64,000 nt of DNA. Source: Intrasporangium flavum. Lineage in GTDB: Bacteria > Actinomycetota > Actinomycetes > Actinomycetales > Dermatophilaceae. The DNA lies in the NCBI RefSeq assembly GCF_001956915.1, contig NZ_MLJO01000003.1, positions 310,001 through 374,000 on the forward strand, read 5' to 3'. Below are positions 27,356 through 36,708 of the stretch, piece by piece (within the stretch, counting starts at the first letter, position 1; each line of letters starts with the position of its first letter). Position numbers and translations under genes: made by a program. The notes beneath the pieces were generated by a model that worked only from the letters and a program-made list of their open reading frames with translations, was not told the origin of the DNA and ran no database searches.

Positions 27356-29209
27356 TCAGCTGTTGGTGACGGTGATCGGCGCGCCGTTGCTGACGAGGCG
27401 CCAGTCGGTGCTGGAGAAGGTCGCCGGGTCGATGACCTTGTTGGCCGTGGCCCAGTCGATGAGCAGCTGGCGGATCTCGATCTGCCGGTTGTAGACGACC
27501 GGGGCCGTCGTGACGCCGGGGAAGCCACCGCCGCCGGACTGCCGGTAGTTGTTGATCGCCACGACGAACCGGGCGTCGGAGGCGACCGGAGCCCCGCCGT
27601 AGGCGAGGTTCGTGATGCGCGAGCCGACCGCCTTGGCCAGGTCGATGTCGTAGGTGAGGTCGGCGTCGAGGCCGCCCATGATGTCGTAGTTGTAGTCGGG
27701 CGTGCCGCCGGCGTTCGTGATGGCGTCGGCCGCGACCGGTCCGGTGCCGGAGTAGGTCTGGAAGTAGGACGCGCTCTTCTCGAGGTAGTCCTTGACCTGG
27801 GCGCCGGTCAGCACGATGCCGAGCAGGGTGTTGTCGTAGATGTAGAGGCCCGCGACGTCGCGGATCGTCACGTCGCCCTGCGGGATGGCCGCGAGCTTGT
27901 TGAACGGCGCGGCGATCGACAGCATCGGCAGCGCGCCCTCGGGCGTGCCTGCGAGGGCCTTCTTGACGGCGTCGGCCTGGACGTAGTTGATGAAGTCCAT
28001 GGCCGGGGTGTCCTCGTAGCGCGACGTGGCCGCGGACATCGCCTGCGTGCACGTGCCGATGACGCCGTTGACGTAGGCGAGCACCTTCTCGTGCGCGGCC
28101 TTGACCGCCCCGGTGACGGCCGGGTCCTCGGGCACGGCGTTGGCGTTCCAGAGGCGGCCGGCGGAGTCGACGACCTGCCACTGGCCACGGACCTTCTGCA
28201 GCGAGAGCGTCATCTCCGCGACGCGCATGCCCCAGTAGAGCGGCTCGACGAGGAGCACCGGCTTGCCGGTCTGGGCGTTCGTGGCCTTGTCGACGACCTC
28301 GACGTGCGAGTGGCCGACGAGGACGGCGTCGATGCCGGGGACCTGCTCGGCCATGAGCCGGCTGGCGTTCTCGACGTACGGCAGGGCATCGCCCCACGAG
28401 GACTTGCCGTTGGTGCCGGAGTGGCACGAGACGATGACGACGTCGGCGCCCGCGGCCTTGAGGCGGGGCACGAAGACCTTGGCCTGCTCGATGATGCCGG
28501 GGAACTTCAGCCGTCCGTCGACGTTGGCCTTGTCCCAGATCGCGACGCCCGGGGTGACGAGGCCGAGGATGCCGACCTTGATCGGCTTGCGGTCCTCGAG
28601 CTTGACGGTCTTGATGACCCACGGCTTGAAGGCCGGCGCGCCGGTGTTCCAGTCGACGGTGTTGGCCGACAGGAGCGGGAAGTCGAGCTGGCTTTCGAAG
28701 GCGCGCAGCGTCTCGATGCCGTAGTTGAACTCGTGGTTGCCGAGCGCGGCGGCGTCGTAGCCGACCTGGTTCATCGCGGCGGCCATCGGGTGGGTGGCCC
28801 CGCCGGTGATCGGGTCGATCTTGGCGTAGTAGTACGCGAGCGGGGTGCCCTGGATCGTGTCGCCGGCGTCGAGGGTCAGGGTGGACGCGGCCCCGAGGTC
28901 GGCGCGGCGCATCTTGATGACCGAGGAGGCCTTGGCGATGCCGATGTCGTTGTGCGTCTTGTCGTCGTACTCGCGGTTGTTGAAGTAGTCCCAGTTGAAG
29001 ACGTTGCCGTGCAGGTCGGTGGTGCCGAGGACGGTGAGGGTGACGACCTCGCCGTCGGTGCCCGGGCCCTGACCGGCGGTGCCGGCCGCGCCGGCGGGCG
29101 AGGCCGCTGCCACCGTGGCGATGCCCGCGCCGCCGACCGCTGCCATCGCGAGCAGCTGTCGACGCGTCGTCGGCGAGGAGAGGAAGTCGGGGGTCTCGTT
29201 GGTGCTCAT
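27356..29209 (-). CDS. Secreted 5'-nucleotidase / 2',3'-cyclic nucleotide phosphodiesterase family protein
   Basis: 617 residues from ATG 29209. The N-terminus has TTRRQLLAMAAVGGAGIAT, a twin-arginine signal. The metallophosphoesterase domain has TVLGTTDLHGNVFNWDYF, LDAGDTIQGTP, ALGNHEFNYG, IVSCHSG and LVGHSHVEV, the full two-metal site. The C-terminal 5_nucleotid_C domain includes SIAAPFNK and the adenine-stacking FxxGxGG-like text SGGGGFPG. It dephosphorylates extracellular nucleotides or cyclic nucleotides for nutrient salvage. It stands alone, after the terminator at 27302. Confidence 0.93.
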   Translation of the reverse strand: MSTNETPDFLSSPTTRRQLLAMAAVGGAGIATVAAASPAGAAGTAGQGPGTDGEVVTLTVLGTTDLHGNVFNWDYFNNREYDDKTHNDIGIAKASSVIKMRRADLGAASTLTLDAGDTIQGTPLAYYYAKIDPITGGATHPMAAAMNQVGYDAAALGNHEFNYGIETLRAFESQLDFPLLSANTVDWNTGAPAFKPWVIKTVKLEDRKPIKVGILGLVTPGVAIWDKANVDGRLKFPGIIEQAKVFVPRLKAAGADVVIVSCHSGTNGKSSWGDALPYVENASRLMAEQVPGIDAVLVGHSHVEVVDKATNAQTGKPVLLVEPLYWGMRVAEMTLSLQKVRGQWQVVDSAGRLWNANAVPEDPAVTGAVKAAHEKVLAYVNGVIGTCTQAMSAATSRYEDTPAMDFINYVQADAVKKALAGTPEGALPMLSIAAPFNKLAAIPQGDVTIRDVAGLYIYDNTLLGIVLTGAQVKDYLEKSASYFQTYSGTGPVAADAITNAGGTPDYNYDIMGGLDADLTYDIDLAKAVGSRITNLAYGGAPVASDARFVVAINNYRQSGGGGFPGVTTAPVVYNRQIEIRQLLIDWATANKVIDPATFSSTDWRLVSNGAPITVTNS

Positions 29210-29354
29210 GTCGTCCTTGTCTGCCGCGCCGGGGTGCTGCGCGGGGTCACGATGCGGTGTGGGGGTCGGCCCCGCCGGGGCGGGACGGGCCTGACCCTAG
29301 CCGCGGCCGGGGACGAACGGGGCGATGGGGACCGGCCGCCTTCGTGAACAGCCG

Positions 29355-29404
29355 GTGACGGCGCGTGTCGGCGCGTGACGGCGCGTGACGGCGCGTGAGG
29401 TCGC
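29355..29404. repeat. Short 10-bp tandem repeat
   Basis: The unit GTGACGGCGC is present at 29355, 29375 and 29385 exactly, with one-base variants at 29365 and two-base variant at 29395. It lies between the nucleotidase promoter region and the end of the SF2 helicase gene and codes for nothing recognisable. Confidence 0.8.
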
Positions 29405-29412
29405 CTCAGCGC

Positions 29413-31173
29413 TCAGCGCCGGCCGACGAGCCAGAGCCGGATCTTCTCGATCCGCTCGGTGACCTGCTCGGTGCTCGCGGCCGCGAGGTCGGGCCCGCCG
29501 CACGCGCGGCGCAGGTCCATGTGGACGTTGGCGTGCGGGTAGCCCTTCTGCCGGGCGTAGGCGCCGACGAGCTGGTTGAGCTCCTTGCGCTGCGCGGCGA
29601 GCGCGCGGTGCGCGGCCACCGGGACCGGCCCCGCGGCGTCCTTGGGCGCCTTGCGCACCTGCTTGCTCTGGCGCTCGCGGAGCAGCTGGGCGACCTGGTC
29701 GGGCTCGAGCAGGCCGGGCAGGCCGAGGTAGTCCTGCTCGTCCTCGGAGCCGACCTCGGCGTGCATCCCCCACTGCTGCTTGTCGAAGAGCACGTGGTCG
29801 AAGTGCGCCTCCGACTCGAGCGCCTCGAACTGGCCCTCGGCGAGGTCGCCGCTCGCCTTCTCCGGGCGCGCGGCCTCGTCGAGCAGCGCCTGCTCCTCGG
29901 CCCACATCTGCGCGACGTCGTCGGGGTTGGGCTTGCGGTCGAGGGCGTGGTCGCGCTGCTCCTCGAGGCGCTGGGCGTGGTCGAGGACGACCGGCACCGA
30001 GGGCAGGAAGACCGACGCGGTCTCGCCGCGGCGACGAACACGCACGAAGCGACCGACGGCCTGGGCGAAGAAGAGCGGCGTCGAGGTCGAGGTGGCGTAC
30101 ACGCCGACGGCCAGGCGCGGCACGTCGACGCCCTCGGACACCATCCGCACGGCGACCATCCACCGCGACGTGCCGTTCGAGAACTCCTCGATGCGCTTCG
30201 AGGCGCCCTGGTCGTCGGAGAGCACGACGGTCGGCGACTCGCCGGTCAGCCCCCGGAGGTGGGCGGCGTAGGCCCTGGCCTGGGTCTGGTTGCTGGCGAT
30301 GACGAGCGCCCCGGCGTCCTCGACGTGCCGGCGCACCTCGGTGAGGCGCTTGTCGGCTGCGGCGAGGACCGCCGGGATCCACTCGCCCTTGGAGTCGAGC
30401 GCCGTGCGCCACGCGTTGGCCACGGCGTCCTTGGTCATCGGCTCGCCGAGGCGCGCCTCGAGCTCGTCGCCGGCCCGGGTGCGCCAGCGCATCGTGCCGC
30501 CGTAGGCCATGAAGAGGACCGGGCGCACGACGCCGTCGCGCAGCGCCTCGGCGTAGCCGTAGGCGTAGTCGCTCGAGCTGACGAGCGTGCCCTCGGCGTC
30601 GAGCTCGTAGGTGACGAACGGGATGGGCGAGGTGTCGGAGCGGAACGGCGTGCCGGTGAGCGACAGGCGCCGGGCCGCGGGCTCGAAGGCCTCGCGGATG
30701 CCGTCGCCCCAGCTCTTCGTGTCGCCACCGTGGTGCACCTCGTCGAGGATGACGAGGGTCGGCCGGGACGTGGTCAGTTCGCGGTGCAGCGACGGGCGCG
30801 AGGCGACCTGGGCGTACGTGACCGCGACGCCGTGGTAGTCCTCGCTGTGCCGCCCGATGCTGTTGCTGAACTTCGGGTCGAGGCTGATCCCGACGCGTGC
30901 GGCGGCGTCGGCCCACTGCGTCTTGAGGTGCTCGGTGGGCGCGACGACGGTGACCCGGTGCACGATGCCGGCCGAGAGCAGCTCGGTGGCGACGCGCAGG
31001 GCGAAGGTCGTCTTGCCGGCGCCCGGCGTGGCCACGGCGAGGAAGTCGCGCGGCGACTTGGCCTGGTAGAGGTCGAGGGCCTCCTGCTGCCAGGCGCGCA
31101 GCTTGCTCGCGGTACCCCACGCGGCCCGCTCCGGGAAGGCGGGTGGGAGGTGGAAGGCGGCCCCAGAACTCAT
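29413..31173 (-). CDS. DEAD/DEAH-box (SF2) helicase, ResIII type
   Basis: 586 residues from ATG 31173. Motif I AVATPGAGKTTFALRVA, Ia VVAPTEHLKTQW, II VILDEVHHGGD, III LSLTGTPFRSD, V MVSEGVDVPRLAVGVYAT and VI QAVGRFVRVRRRGE are all present. The last 200 residues are charged (DEEQDYLGLPG) with a conserved RRACGGPDLAAAS end. This is a DNA-helicase-like SF2 protein conserved as a single gene in actinobacteria, related to XPB/Ssl2 and type III restriction helicases; its role is not established. No methylase or nuclease gene adjoins it. Confidence 0.88.
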   Translation of the reverse strand: MSSGAAFHLPPAFPERAAWGTASKLRAWQQEALDLYQAKSPRDFLAVATPGAGKTTFALRVATELLSAGIVHRVTVVAPTEHLKTQWADAAARVGISLDPKFSNSIGRHSEDYHGVAVTYAQVASRPSLHRELTTSRPTLVILDEVHHGGDTKSWGDGIREAFEPAARRLSLTGTPFRSDTSPIPFVTYELDAEGTLVSSSDYAYGYAEALRDGVVRPVLFMAYGGTMRWRTRAGDELEARLGEPMTKDAVANAWRTALDSKGEWIPAVLAAADKRLTEVRRHVEDAGALVIASNQTQARAYAAHLRGLTGESPTVVLSDDQGASKRIEEFSNGTSRWMVAVRMVSEGVDVPRLAVGVYATSTSTPLFFAQAVGRFVRVRRRGETASVFLPSVPVVLDHAQRLEEQRDHALDRKPNPDDVAQMWAEEQALLDEAARPEKASGDLAEGQFEALESEAHFDHVLFDKQQWGMHAEVGSEDEQDYLGLPGLLEPDQVAQLLRERQSKQVRKAPKDAAGPVPVAAHRALAAQRKELNQLVGAYARQKGYPHANVHMDLRRACGGPDLAAASTEQVTERIEKIRLWLVGRR

Positions 31174-31210
31174 AGGGCGCCCACGGTAGCCGCTCCCGTC
31201 CGGCGACATG

Positions 31211-31241
31211 CCGAGGCCCCGCCGTGTTGGCGGGGCCTCGG
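31211..31241. terminator. Hairpin terminator
   Basis: CCGAGGCCCCGCC (31211-31223) pairs with GGCGGGGCCTCGG (31229-31241) around GTGTT. It lies between the helicase start and the protease stop; it best serves the protease gene reading leftward from 32253. Confidence 0.7.
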
Positions 31242-31317
31242 TCGGGATGCTATGTGCCGCAGTCGAGCCGGGCGCCGGCGAGCTCGTCGGCGGGCCGCGC
31301 GGCGGCGTCGTCGCAGG

Positions 31318-32253
31318 TCAGGCGCGGTAGGCCGTCCACTGCGCCTGCATGCGGGCCTTCTGGCCGGTCGTGAACTCGTTCATGCACGAGTCGTAGGTGT
31401 AGTCCATGAAGTTCTTGATCGGGTCGAGACCGGGGCTCGTGCACGTGTCGCGGCCGGTCGGGCAGCCGTAGGCCGGGCTCGCCTCGGCGGGGGTGTCGTC
31501 GACGTAGTCGCCCGAGCCGGAGCAGCCGCCCTGGAAGGTGTGGTAGAGCCCGAGCCAGTGGCCGACCTCGTGGGTCGCGGTGTCGCCCTGGTTGTAGTTC
31601 GTCGCGGAGCCGCCCGGCATCGAGGCGTTGAGCATGACGACGCCGTCCTGGGTGCCCGGGCTCTTCTTCGGGAACGTCGCCCAGCCGAGCAGGCCGTCGC
31701 CGATGTTCGCGGCGTAGAGGTTGAGGGCCGCCTTGCCGCCCTCGTGCAGGGCGTTCTTCATGTCACGCTCGGCCGTGGTCCCCGGGCTCACCGTGTACCA
31801 CGTGGCGTTGTTCGTGACGTCGGTGCCGGCGAGGCGGAAGCTGAAGCCGGTGCCGCTGTAGGCGTTGTTGAGCACCGAGATCTGGCTGTTGATCGTCGAG
31901 GCGCTGATGGCCCCCTGCGAGCCACTCGTGATCGTGTGGAAGTACACGTCGATGACGGGGCTCGTGAAGGCACCACCGCCGCCGGGACGAGCCGCCGCGC
32001 CCGAGGAGGTCAGGCTCAGCCCCTTGGCGGCGAGGGCCTTGCCGAGGGCGGCCTCGTTCGCCCGCACCTGGGCGTCGGTCAGCTCGTGCGGGTCCTTCGC
32101 GGTGCCGTGCATGCTGCGGGCGCCGACCGCGGCCGGGTCGAGGCAGGCCGAGCCGGCCCGGACGTCGAGCGTCGGGGACGCCATCGCCGGGGCGGCGAGG
32201 GATGCGGCGACGAGCGCGAGCGGAGCAGCCAGCGCCAGTGAGCGGAGCTTCAT
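31318..32253 (-). CDS. Secreted zinc metalloprotease, pappalysin-like (M43)
   Basis: 311 residues from ATG 32253. A signal peptide ([26 protein letters not shown]) is cut near residue 26, a pro-region follows to about 95, and the catalytic domain contains [20 protein letters not shown], the HExxHxxGxxH metzincin site followed by the family's His-Thr-Phe. Cys-rich segments ([29 protein letters not shown]) and the Met-turn [10 protein letters not shown] complete the M43B pattern. It should be an extracellular endopeptidase. Upstream is the DUF3039 gene. Confidence 0.92.
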   Translation of the reverse strand: MKLRSLALAAPLALVAASLAAPAMASPTLDVRAGSACLDPAAVGARSMHGTAKDPHELTDAQVRANEAALGKALAAKGLSLTSSGAAARPGGGGAFTSPVIDVYFHTITSGSQGAISASTINSQISVLNNAYSGTGFSFRLAGTDVTNNATWYTVSPGTTAERDMKNALHEGGKAALNLYAANIGDGLLGWATFPKKSPGTQDGVVMLNASMPGGSATNYNQGDTATHEVGHWLGLYHTFQGGCSGSGDYVDDTPAEASPAYGCPTGRDTCTSPGLDPIKNFMDYTYDSCMNEFTTGQKARMQAQWTAYRA

Positions 32254-32370
32254 GAGGGAGAACCTTTCTCGCTGTCACGCCACCCGATCGGGCGACGCTT
32301 GCCAGCGAGCGTAGGAACGCCAGGGTCAACGAGACCGCCGCAGCCGGTAAAGACTGCGTCAGGAATCCGC

Positions 32371-32682
32371 TCAGGACTCGCCGTCGCCGCCGCCGTCCTG
32401 CGGCTCGCGAAGTCCCTCGTAGATCTCCTTGCACACGGGGCACACGGGAAACTTCTGCGGGTCGCGCCCGGGCACCCAGATCTTGCCGCAGAGCGCGACG
32501 ACGGGCTCACCGGTCAGCGCGCTCTCGAGGATCTTCTCCTTGCGAACGTAGTGCGAGAACCGCTCGTGGTCACCCGGTTCCTGGAGCTCCTCGCGGACCT
32601 CCTCGCGCTCGATCGTGGCCGTGCCCGTGCTGCGCAGCGGCTGCGGCTCGTTCTCGAAGGGGTCGGGAGGCATGGTGCTCAT
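32371..32682 (-). CDS. DUF3039 small zinc-binding-like protein
   Basis: 103 residues from ATG 32682, overlapping the murI stop by four bases (ATGA). It has HERFSHYVRKEKILESALTGEPVVALCGKIWVPGRDPQKFPVCPVCKEIYE-type text: the CGKxW and CPVCKEIYE pair form a probable zinc site. This family is nearly universal in actinobacteria and unknown in function. Coupling to murI suggests a cell-envelope context, which is inference. Confidence 0.85.
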   Translation of the reverse strand: MSTMPPDPFENEPQPLRSTGTATIEREEVREELQEPGDHERFSHYVRKEKILESALTGEPVVALCGKIWVPGRDPQKFPVCPVCKEIYEGLREPQDGGGDGES

Positions 32683-33500
32683 GTCGCGAGTGTAGGACGC
32701 GCCGCGGCTGCCTCGAGCAGGCGTGCGCCCGCCGGATAGGTGGCGAGGACACCCGGCAGGGTGCCCGGGCGACCGGACAGCAGCACCGCCTCGACGCCGG
32801 CCCGCGGGGCCGTCGGGTCGGGCTCCAGCCCGAGGCGCCGCAGCGTCTGGCGGGCCACCGCCACCGGCGAGTCGAAGATCGTGACGCCCGCCGGCACGGC
32901 GGCCGTGATGCGCTCGGCGACGAGCCCGTAGTGGGTGCAGCCGAGCACGAGCGAGCGCACTCCCGCGGGTGTCCGCTCGGCGGCCAGGGCGACCGCGGCC
33001 TCGACGGCGTCGAGGTCGCCGGACTCGATGGCCTCGGCGAGCCCGAGGGCCGCCACGGCGTGGGTCTCGACGTCGGCCGCGAACGCGTCGACGAGGCCGC
33101 GCAGGTAGTCGCTCGAGGTCGTCGCCGCGGTGGCCCACACCGCCACCGGGCCGCCCGCAGCGGCCGCCGGCCGGATCGCCGGCACGGTGCCGATGACCGG
33201 CACGTCGGGCTCGAGCTCGGCCCGCACGGCGTCGAGGCCGTGCACCGAGGCCGTGTTGCACGCGACGACGACGGCGTCGGGCTCGTGCTCGAGCGCCGCG
33301 CGGGCGAGGTCGAGCACGAGGCGCCGCACCTCGTCGGGATGCCGCGGGCCGTAGGGCATGTTGTCGGGGTCGAGCGCGAGCACGATCCCGAGGTCGGGCC
33401 GCAGGGTCAGCAGCGCGTCGGCGTAGGCGACGAGGCCCAGCCCGCTGTCGACGAAGGCGACGCGTCGGGGCCGGGTGGCACTCGCGGTGTCGGGGTGCAT
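32679..33500 (-). CDS. murI: Glutamate racemase
   Basis: 273 residues from ATG 33500. Both catalytic cysteine motifs are present: VVACNTASVHGLDAVR and LVLGCTHYGLVAERI, with FVDSGLGLVAYADALL at the start and DPDNMPYGPRHPDEV. It makes D-glutamate from L-glutamate for peptidoglycan. In E. coli numbering the DSG motif is usually FDSGVGG; here it reads DSGLGL, a mild variation. It is followed directly by DUF3039 and preceded by yqgE after 11 bases. Confidence 0.92.
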   Translation of the reverse strand: MHPDTASATRPRRVAFVDSGLGLVAYADALLTLRPDLGIVLALDPDNMPYGPRHPDEVRRLVLDLARAALEHEPDAVVVACNTASVHGLDAVRAELEPDVPVIGTVPAIRPAAAAGGPVAVWATAATTSSDYLRGLVDAFAADVETHAVAALGLAEAIESGDLDAVEAAVALAAERTPAGVRSLVLGCTHYGLVAERITAAVPAGVTIFDSPVAVARQTLRRLGLEPDPTAPRAGVEAVLLSGRPGTLPGVLATYPAGARLLEAAAARPTLAT

Positions 33501-33511
33501 GGGCCTGCCCG

Positions 33512-34090
33512 TCAGTTCATCGAGGGGTCGTCGGGGAAGCTCGCGACGTAGGCGAGGCTGTCGCGCTGGCGCCGGAGCACGGACCGCCAGAGGTCGTCGG
33601 GGTCGGCGGTGAACGCGTCGCGCACCTCGGCGTCGACGACGTACCAGTCACCGCGCAGCACCTCGCCCTCGAGCTGCCCGGCGTCCCAGCCCGAGTAGCC
33701 GGCGAAGATCCGCATGCCGGCGAGCTCGGCCGCCACGACGGGCGTCGGGACGTCGAGGTCGACCAGGCCGATGGAGCCGAAGAGGCGCTTGACCCCGAGG
33801 GGCTCGGGCACGTCGCCGGGCACCGTCACGAGGCCGAGCGCCGACGACGTCGACACCGGCCCACCCTGGAAGATGACGTGCGGGGCCGTGACGACGCGCT
33901 CCCAGCCCGGCAGCACCGAGTCGACGCCGGCCGTCAGCGGCTTGTTGAGCACGACGCCCTGGGCGCCGCCCTCGTCGTGGTGGAGCATCAGCACGACCGA
34001 GCGATGGAAGACGTCACCGCCGACCGAGGGCGTGGCCACGAGCAGACGGCCGGTGTGGAAGCGCGGGCTCACGGGCCCAGCCTTCCACAC
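33512..34090 (-). CDS. YqgE/AlgH family (UPF0301) protein
   Basis: 192 residues from ATG 34090. The N-terminus GRLLVATPSVGGDVFHRSVVLMLHHDEGGAQGVVLNKPL and the middle VIFQGGPVSTSSALGLV and GYSGWDAGQLEGEV are the conserved UPF0301 core. The function is unsettled, with roles in redox and virulence regulation reported in other bacteria. It sits between the DEAD-box helicase and murI on the same strand. Confidence 0.92.
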   Translation of the reverse strand: MWKAGPVSPRFHTGRLLVATPSVGGDVFHRSVVLMLHHDEGGAQGVVLNKPLTAGVDSVLPGWERVVTAPHVIFQGGPVSTSSALGLVTVPGDVPEPLGVKRLFGSIGLVDLDVPTPVVAAELAGMRIFAGYSGWDAGQLEGEVLRGDWYVVDAEVRDAFTADPDDLWRSVLRRQRDSLAYVASFPDDPSMN

Positions 34091-34122
34091 CGGCCGTCGG
34101 GTGCTGCGAGGTGCTCGGTGGC

Positions 34123-36414
34123 TCAGAAGCGCGCGCCGCGGCGGTTCGGACGCTCGTCGTCGCCCCAGCGGGACACGAGGCCCTCGTCGCGGCCGCGACG
34201 CTGGTCGCGACCGTCGCGGTCGTCACGGCCCCGGTAGCCACCGTGGCCGCCGTGGTGCGGGCGGAACCCGCCGCGCGAGCCCTGGCGCGGACCGCGCGGG
34301 CCGGCCGGTCCGCGTCGGTGCTGCTTCGGGCCGGCGATGAGGCGCTGGAAGTCCTCCTCGGCGATGGCGACGCCGCTCGGCGTCGTGGCGCCGGTGGCCG
34401 CGATGATCGCGTCGCCGGGCGTGGCCCGCACCGGCGAGATGTCGAGGCCGGCGTCCTTGAGCTGGCGCTCCATGGTGCGACGCTGGTGCGGCAGGGCGAG
34501 GGTCACGACGGTGCCCTTGTCACCGGCGCGGGCGGTGCGGCCGGAGCGGTGCAGGTAGTCCTTGTGGTCGGCCGGCGGGTCGACCTGCAGGACGACCGAG
34601 ACGTCGTCGACGTGGATGCCGCGGGCCGCGACGTCGGTGGCGACGAGCACCGGGAGGTTGCCGTCGCGGAAGGCGCCGAGGACGCGGTTGCGCTGGCCCT
34701 GGTTGAGGCCACCGTGCAGCGCGGCCGCCATGACGCCCTGCTCGCGCAGCTGGAGCGCGATGCGGTCGGCGCCGAGCTTGGTGCGGCAGAAGACGACGGT
34801 GCGGCCCTCGCGGTTGGCGACCTCGGCCGTGATGACCTTCTTGTGCTGCGGGTCGATGAGCAGGACGTGGTGCTCCATCGTCTCGACGGACGCCGTGGCG
34901 TCGTCGGTCGAGTGGACGACCGGCTCGTTGAGGTACTTGGCGACGAGGTCGTCGATGCCGCGGTCGAGGGTCGCCGAGAAGAGCAGGCGCTGGCCCTCGG
35001 TGGGGATCGTGTCGAGCGTCGTGGTGATCTCGGCCATGAAGCCCATCTCGGCCATGTGGTCGGCCTCGTCGAGGACGGTGATGGCGATGTCGTCCATCTC
35101 CACCGCGCCGCGCTCGAGCAGGTCGTTGAGGCGGCCCGGCGTCGCGATGAGGATGTCGATGCCCTTGTTGAGCGCGTTGATCTGCGTCGTGTAGCTCAGG
35201 CCACCGGCGACGAGCTTGTGGCGCAGGCCGGTGACGTGCACGAGCGGCTCGAGGGCGTCGGAGATCTGCATCGCGAGCTCACGCGTCGGCGTGAGGATCA
35301 GGGCGTGCGGTCGGCGCGGGCGCCGCGGCGTCTCGGCCTCGAGCAGCCGGGTGATGACCGGCAGGCCGAACGCGAGCGTCTTGCCCGAGCCGGTCTGGCC
35401 ACGGCCGAGGACGTCCTTGCCCGCGAGGGCGTCGGGGATCGTCGCGGCCTGGATCGGGAACGGCGTCGTGATGCCGTCACGGGCGAGGCGCTCGACGAGC
35501 GGCTCGGGCAGGCCGAGGGCGGCGAAGCCGTTGTCGGCGGCCACCTCGACGGGGCTGTCGGACACGGACTTGCGCGTCGCCTTGGTCCAGGTGTCGGCGT
35601 CCATGCGCTCGGCCTCGGCGTCCTCGAAGCTCACCGGGGCGCGGTCGGCGTCACGGCCGAAGCCGCGGTCGTCGCGCTCGAAGCGGGGGCGGTCGAAGGA
35701 GCGTCGGTCGTCGCGGCGCTGGTAGCCGCGGTCACCACGGTCGTCGCGCTCGAAGCGCGGGCGGTCGAAGGAGCGTCGGTCGTCGCGACGCTCGAAGCCG
35801 CGCTCGCCACGGTCGCTGCGGTCGTCACGGCGCTGGTAGCCACGGTCACCGCGGTCGTCGCGCTCGAAACGGGGGCGGTCGTCACGACGCTGGTAGCCAC
35901 GGTCACCGCGGTCGTCGCGCTCGAAACGGGGGCGGTCGTCGCGACGCTGGTAGCCGCGGTCGCCGCGGTCGTCACGGCGCTGGAAGCCACCGTCGCGACG
36001 GTCCTCGCGGTCCTGGCGCGGGCGGTCGAAGCCACGGCGGCCACGGTCGTCACGGTCGTCACGGCGCTGGAAGCCGCGGTCGCCCCGGTCGTCGCGGCGC
36101 TGGAAGCCGCGGTCGCCCCGGTCGTCGCGGCGCTGGAAGCCGCGGTCGCCGCGGTCGTCACGGTCGTCACGGTCGAAGGAGCGGCGGTCGTCACGGCGGT
36201 CGTCACGTCGGTCGTACGAGCGGTGCTCGTCGCGGGGGGCGCGCCACTCGCGGCCGCCGACGTGCGAGGTGCCGGACGAGGCCGGACGCGAGGTCTTGTG
36301 CGCCGGCTTGCCGCCGGGCGTGCTGCCGCGGTGCGGCTTCTTGGCCGCGGCGGCCTTCTTCTCGGTGGACCAGCGGGCCTTCTTGGGCGCGCCGGAGGAG
36401 GTGTGCTTGGACAT
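34123..36414 (-). CDS. DEAD-box RNA helicase with a large Arg-Asp-rich N-terminal extension
   Basis: 763 residues from ATG 36414. Residues 1-60 are basic and Lys/Ala-rich, 61-258 consist of repeats of RRDDRGDRGFQ, DRPRFERDDRGDRGYQ and similar. The helicase core follows from about 285: Q motif TTPFPIQAATIPDAL, motif I GQTGSGKT, PTRELAMQ, DEADHMAEMGF, SAT, ATDVAARGIHVDDV and HRSGRTARAGDKG. The tail is Gly/Arg/His-rich. It resembles the actinobacterial RhlE/DeaD group involved in cold adaptation and RNA remodelling. The RD-rich part is probably disordered and may drive RNA binding or condensation; this is an inference. Most DEAD helicases here are 450-550 residues, so the extension is unusual. 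Confidence 0.9.
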   Translation of the reverse strand: MSKHTSSGAPKKARWSTEKKAAAAKKPHRGSTPGGKPAHKTSRPASSGTSHVGGREWRAPRDEHRSYDRRDDRRDDRRSFDRDDRDDRGDRGFQRRDDRGDRGFQRRDDRGDRGFQRRDDRDDRGRRGFDRPRQDREDRRDGGFQRRDDRGDRGYQRRDDRPRFERDDRGDRGYQRRDDRPRFERDDRGDRGYQRRDDRSDRGERGFERRDDRRSFDRPRFERDDRGDRGYQRRDDRRSFDRPRFERDDRGFGRDADRAPVSFEDAEAERMDADTWTKATRKSVSDSPVEVAADNGFAALGLPEPLVERLARDGITTPFPIQAATIPDALAGKDVLGRGQTGSGKTLAFGLPVITRLLEAETPRRPRRPHALILTPTRELAMQISDALEPLVHVTGLRHKLVAGGLSYTTQINALNKGIDILIATPGRLNDLLERGAVEMDDIAITVLDEADHMAEMGFMAEITTTLDTIPTEGQRLLFSATLDRGIDDLVAKYLNEPVVHSTDDATASVETMEHHVLLIDPQHKKVITAEVANREGRTVVFCRTKLGADRIALQLREQGVMAAALHGGLNQGQRNRVLGAFRDGNLPVLVATDVAARGIHVDDVSVVLQVDPPADHKDYLHRSGRTARAGDKGTVVTLALPHQRRTMERQLKDAGLDISPVRATPGDAIIAATGATTPSGVAIAEEDFQRLIAGPKQHRRGPAGPRGPRQGSRGGFRPHHGGHGGYRGRDDRDGRDQRRGRDEGLVSRWGDDERPNRRGARF
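35640..36234 (-). repeat. Arg-Asp coding repeats inside the DEAD-box helicase
   Basis: About 600 bases of imperfect repeats of 27-60 bases, with segments coding GDRGYQRRDDRPRFERDD and RRDDRGDRGFQ repeated with near identity. The two GDRGYQRRDDRPRFERDD copies and the three GDRGFQRRDDR copies are nearly identical at DNA level. Recombination or slippage should make this region length-variable and hard to assemble. Confidence 0.9.
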
Positions 36415-36708
36415 GCGTGTTCAACTCTCTCTACAACTCGAGCAGACTTCGCCTCGAGCCGTGAGTCACAACCACGACCATGCAGACGAGCCTCAGGCGC
36501 AGCATCATCTGCGCCCCTTGGGTGTACCGGTGCACGGCATCTGTGCCGTCCGGCGATCGGATCCGCTCCGCGTCGGTTCCGGGCCGCGCCGTCGGCGCGG
36601 GCTTCCGGTGGGGTGTCACCCCGTCGCAAGGGCCTGCCCGCCGGGCATCCCCGGCGCCATCCCCTCCGTCGTGATCCGAGGAGACCTCGGAGTCGGATGC
36701 CAAAAAGT
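36415..36708 (-). promoter_or_regulatory. 294-base upstream region of the DEAD-box helicase gene, rich in hairpins
   Basis: No gene is convincing here. On the minus strand it offers several hairpins: TCCGAGGTCTCCTCGGA near 36680-36696, GGGGTGACACCCC, CCCGCGCCGACGGCGCGG, and CTCGAG (36454-36459) pairing with CTCGAG (36438-36443) just ahead of the start codon. The last could hold or expose the translation start. A long structured leader fits the cold-regulated RNA helicases of other bacteria, but no promoter was located. Confidence 0.4.

Noticed and set aside
29413-31173. Restriction-modification helicase subunit
   Set aside because: No methylase, specificity or nuclease gene is adjacent; it appears to be a lone conserved SF2 helicase.
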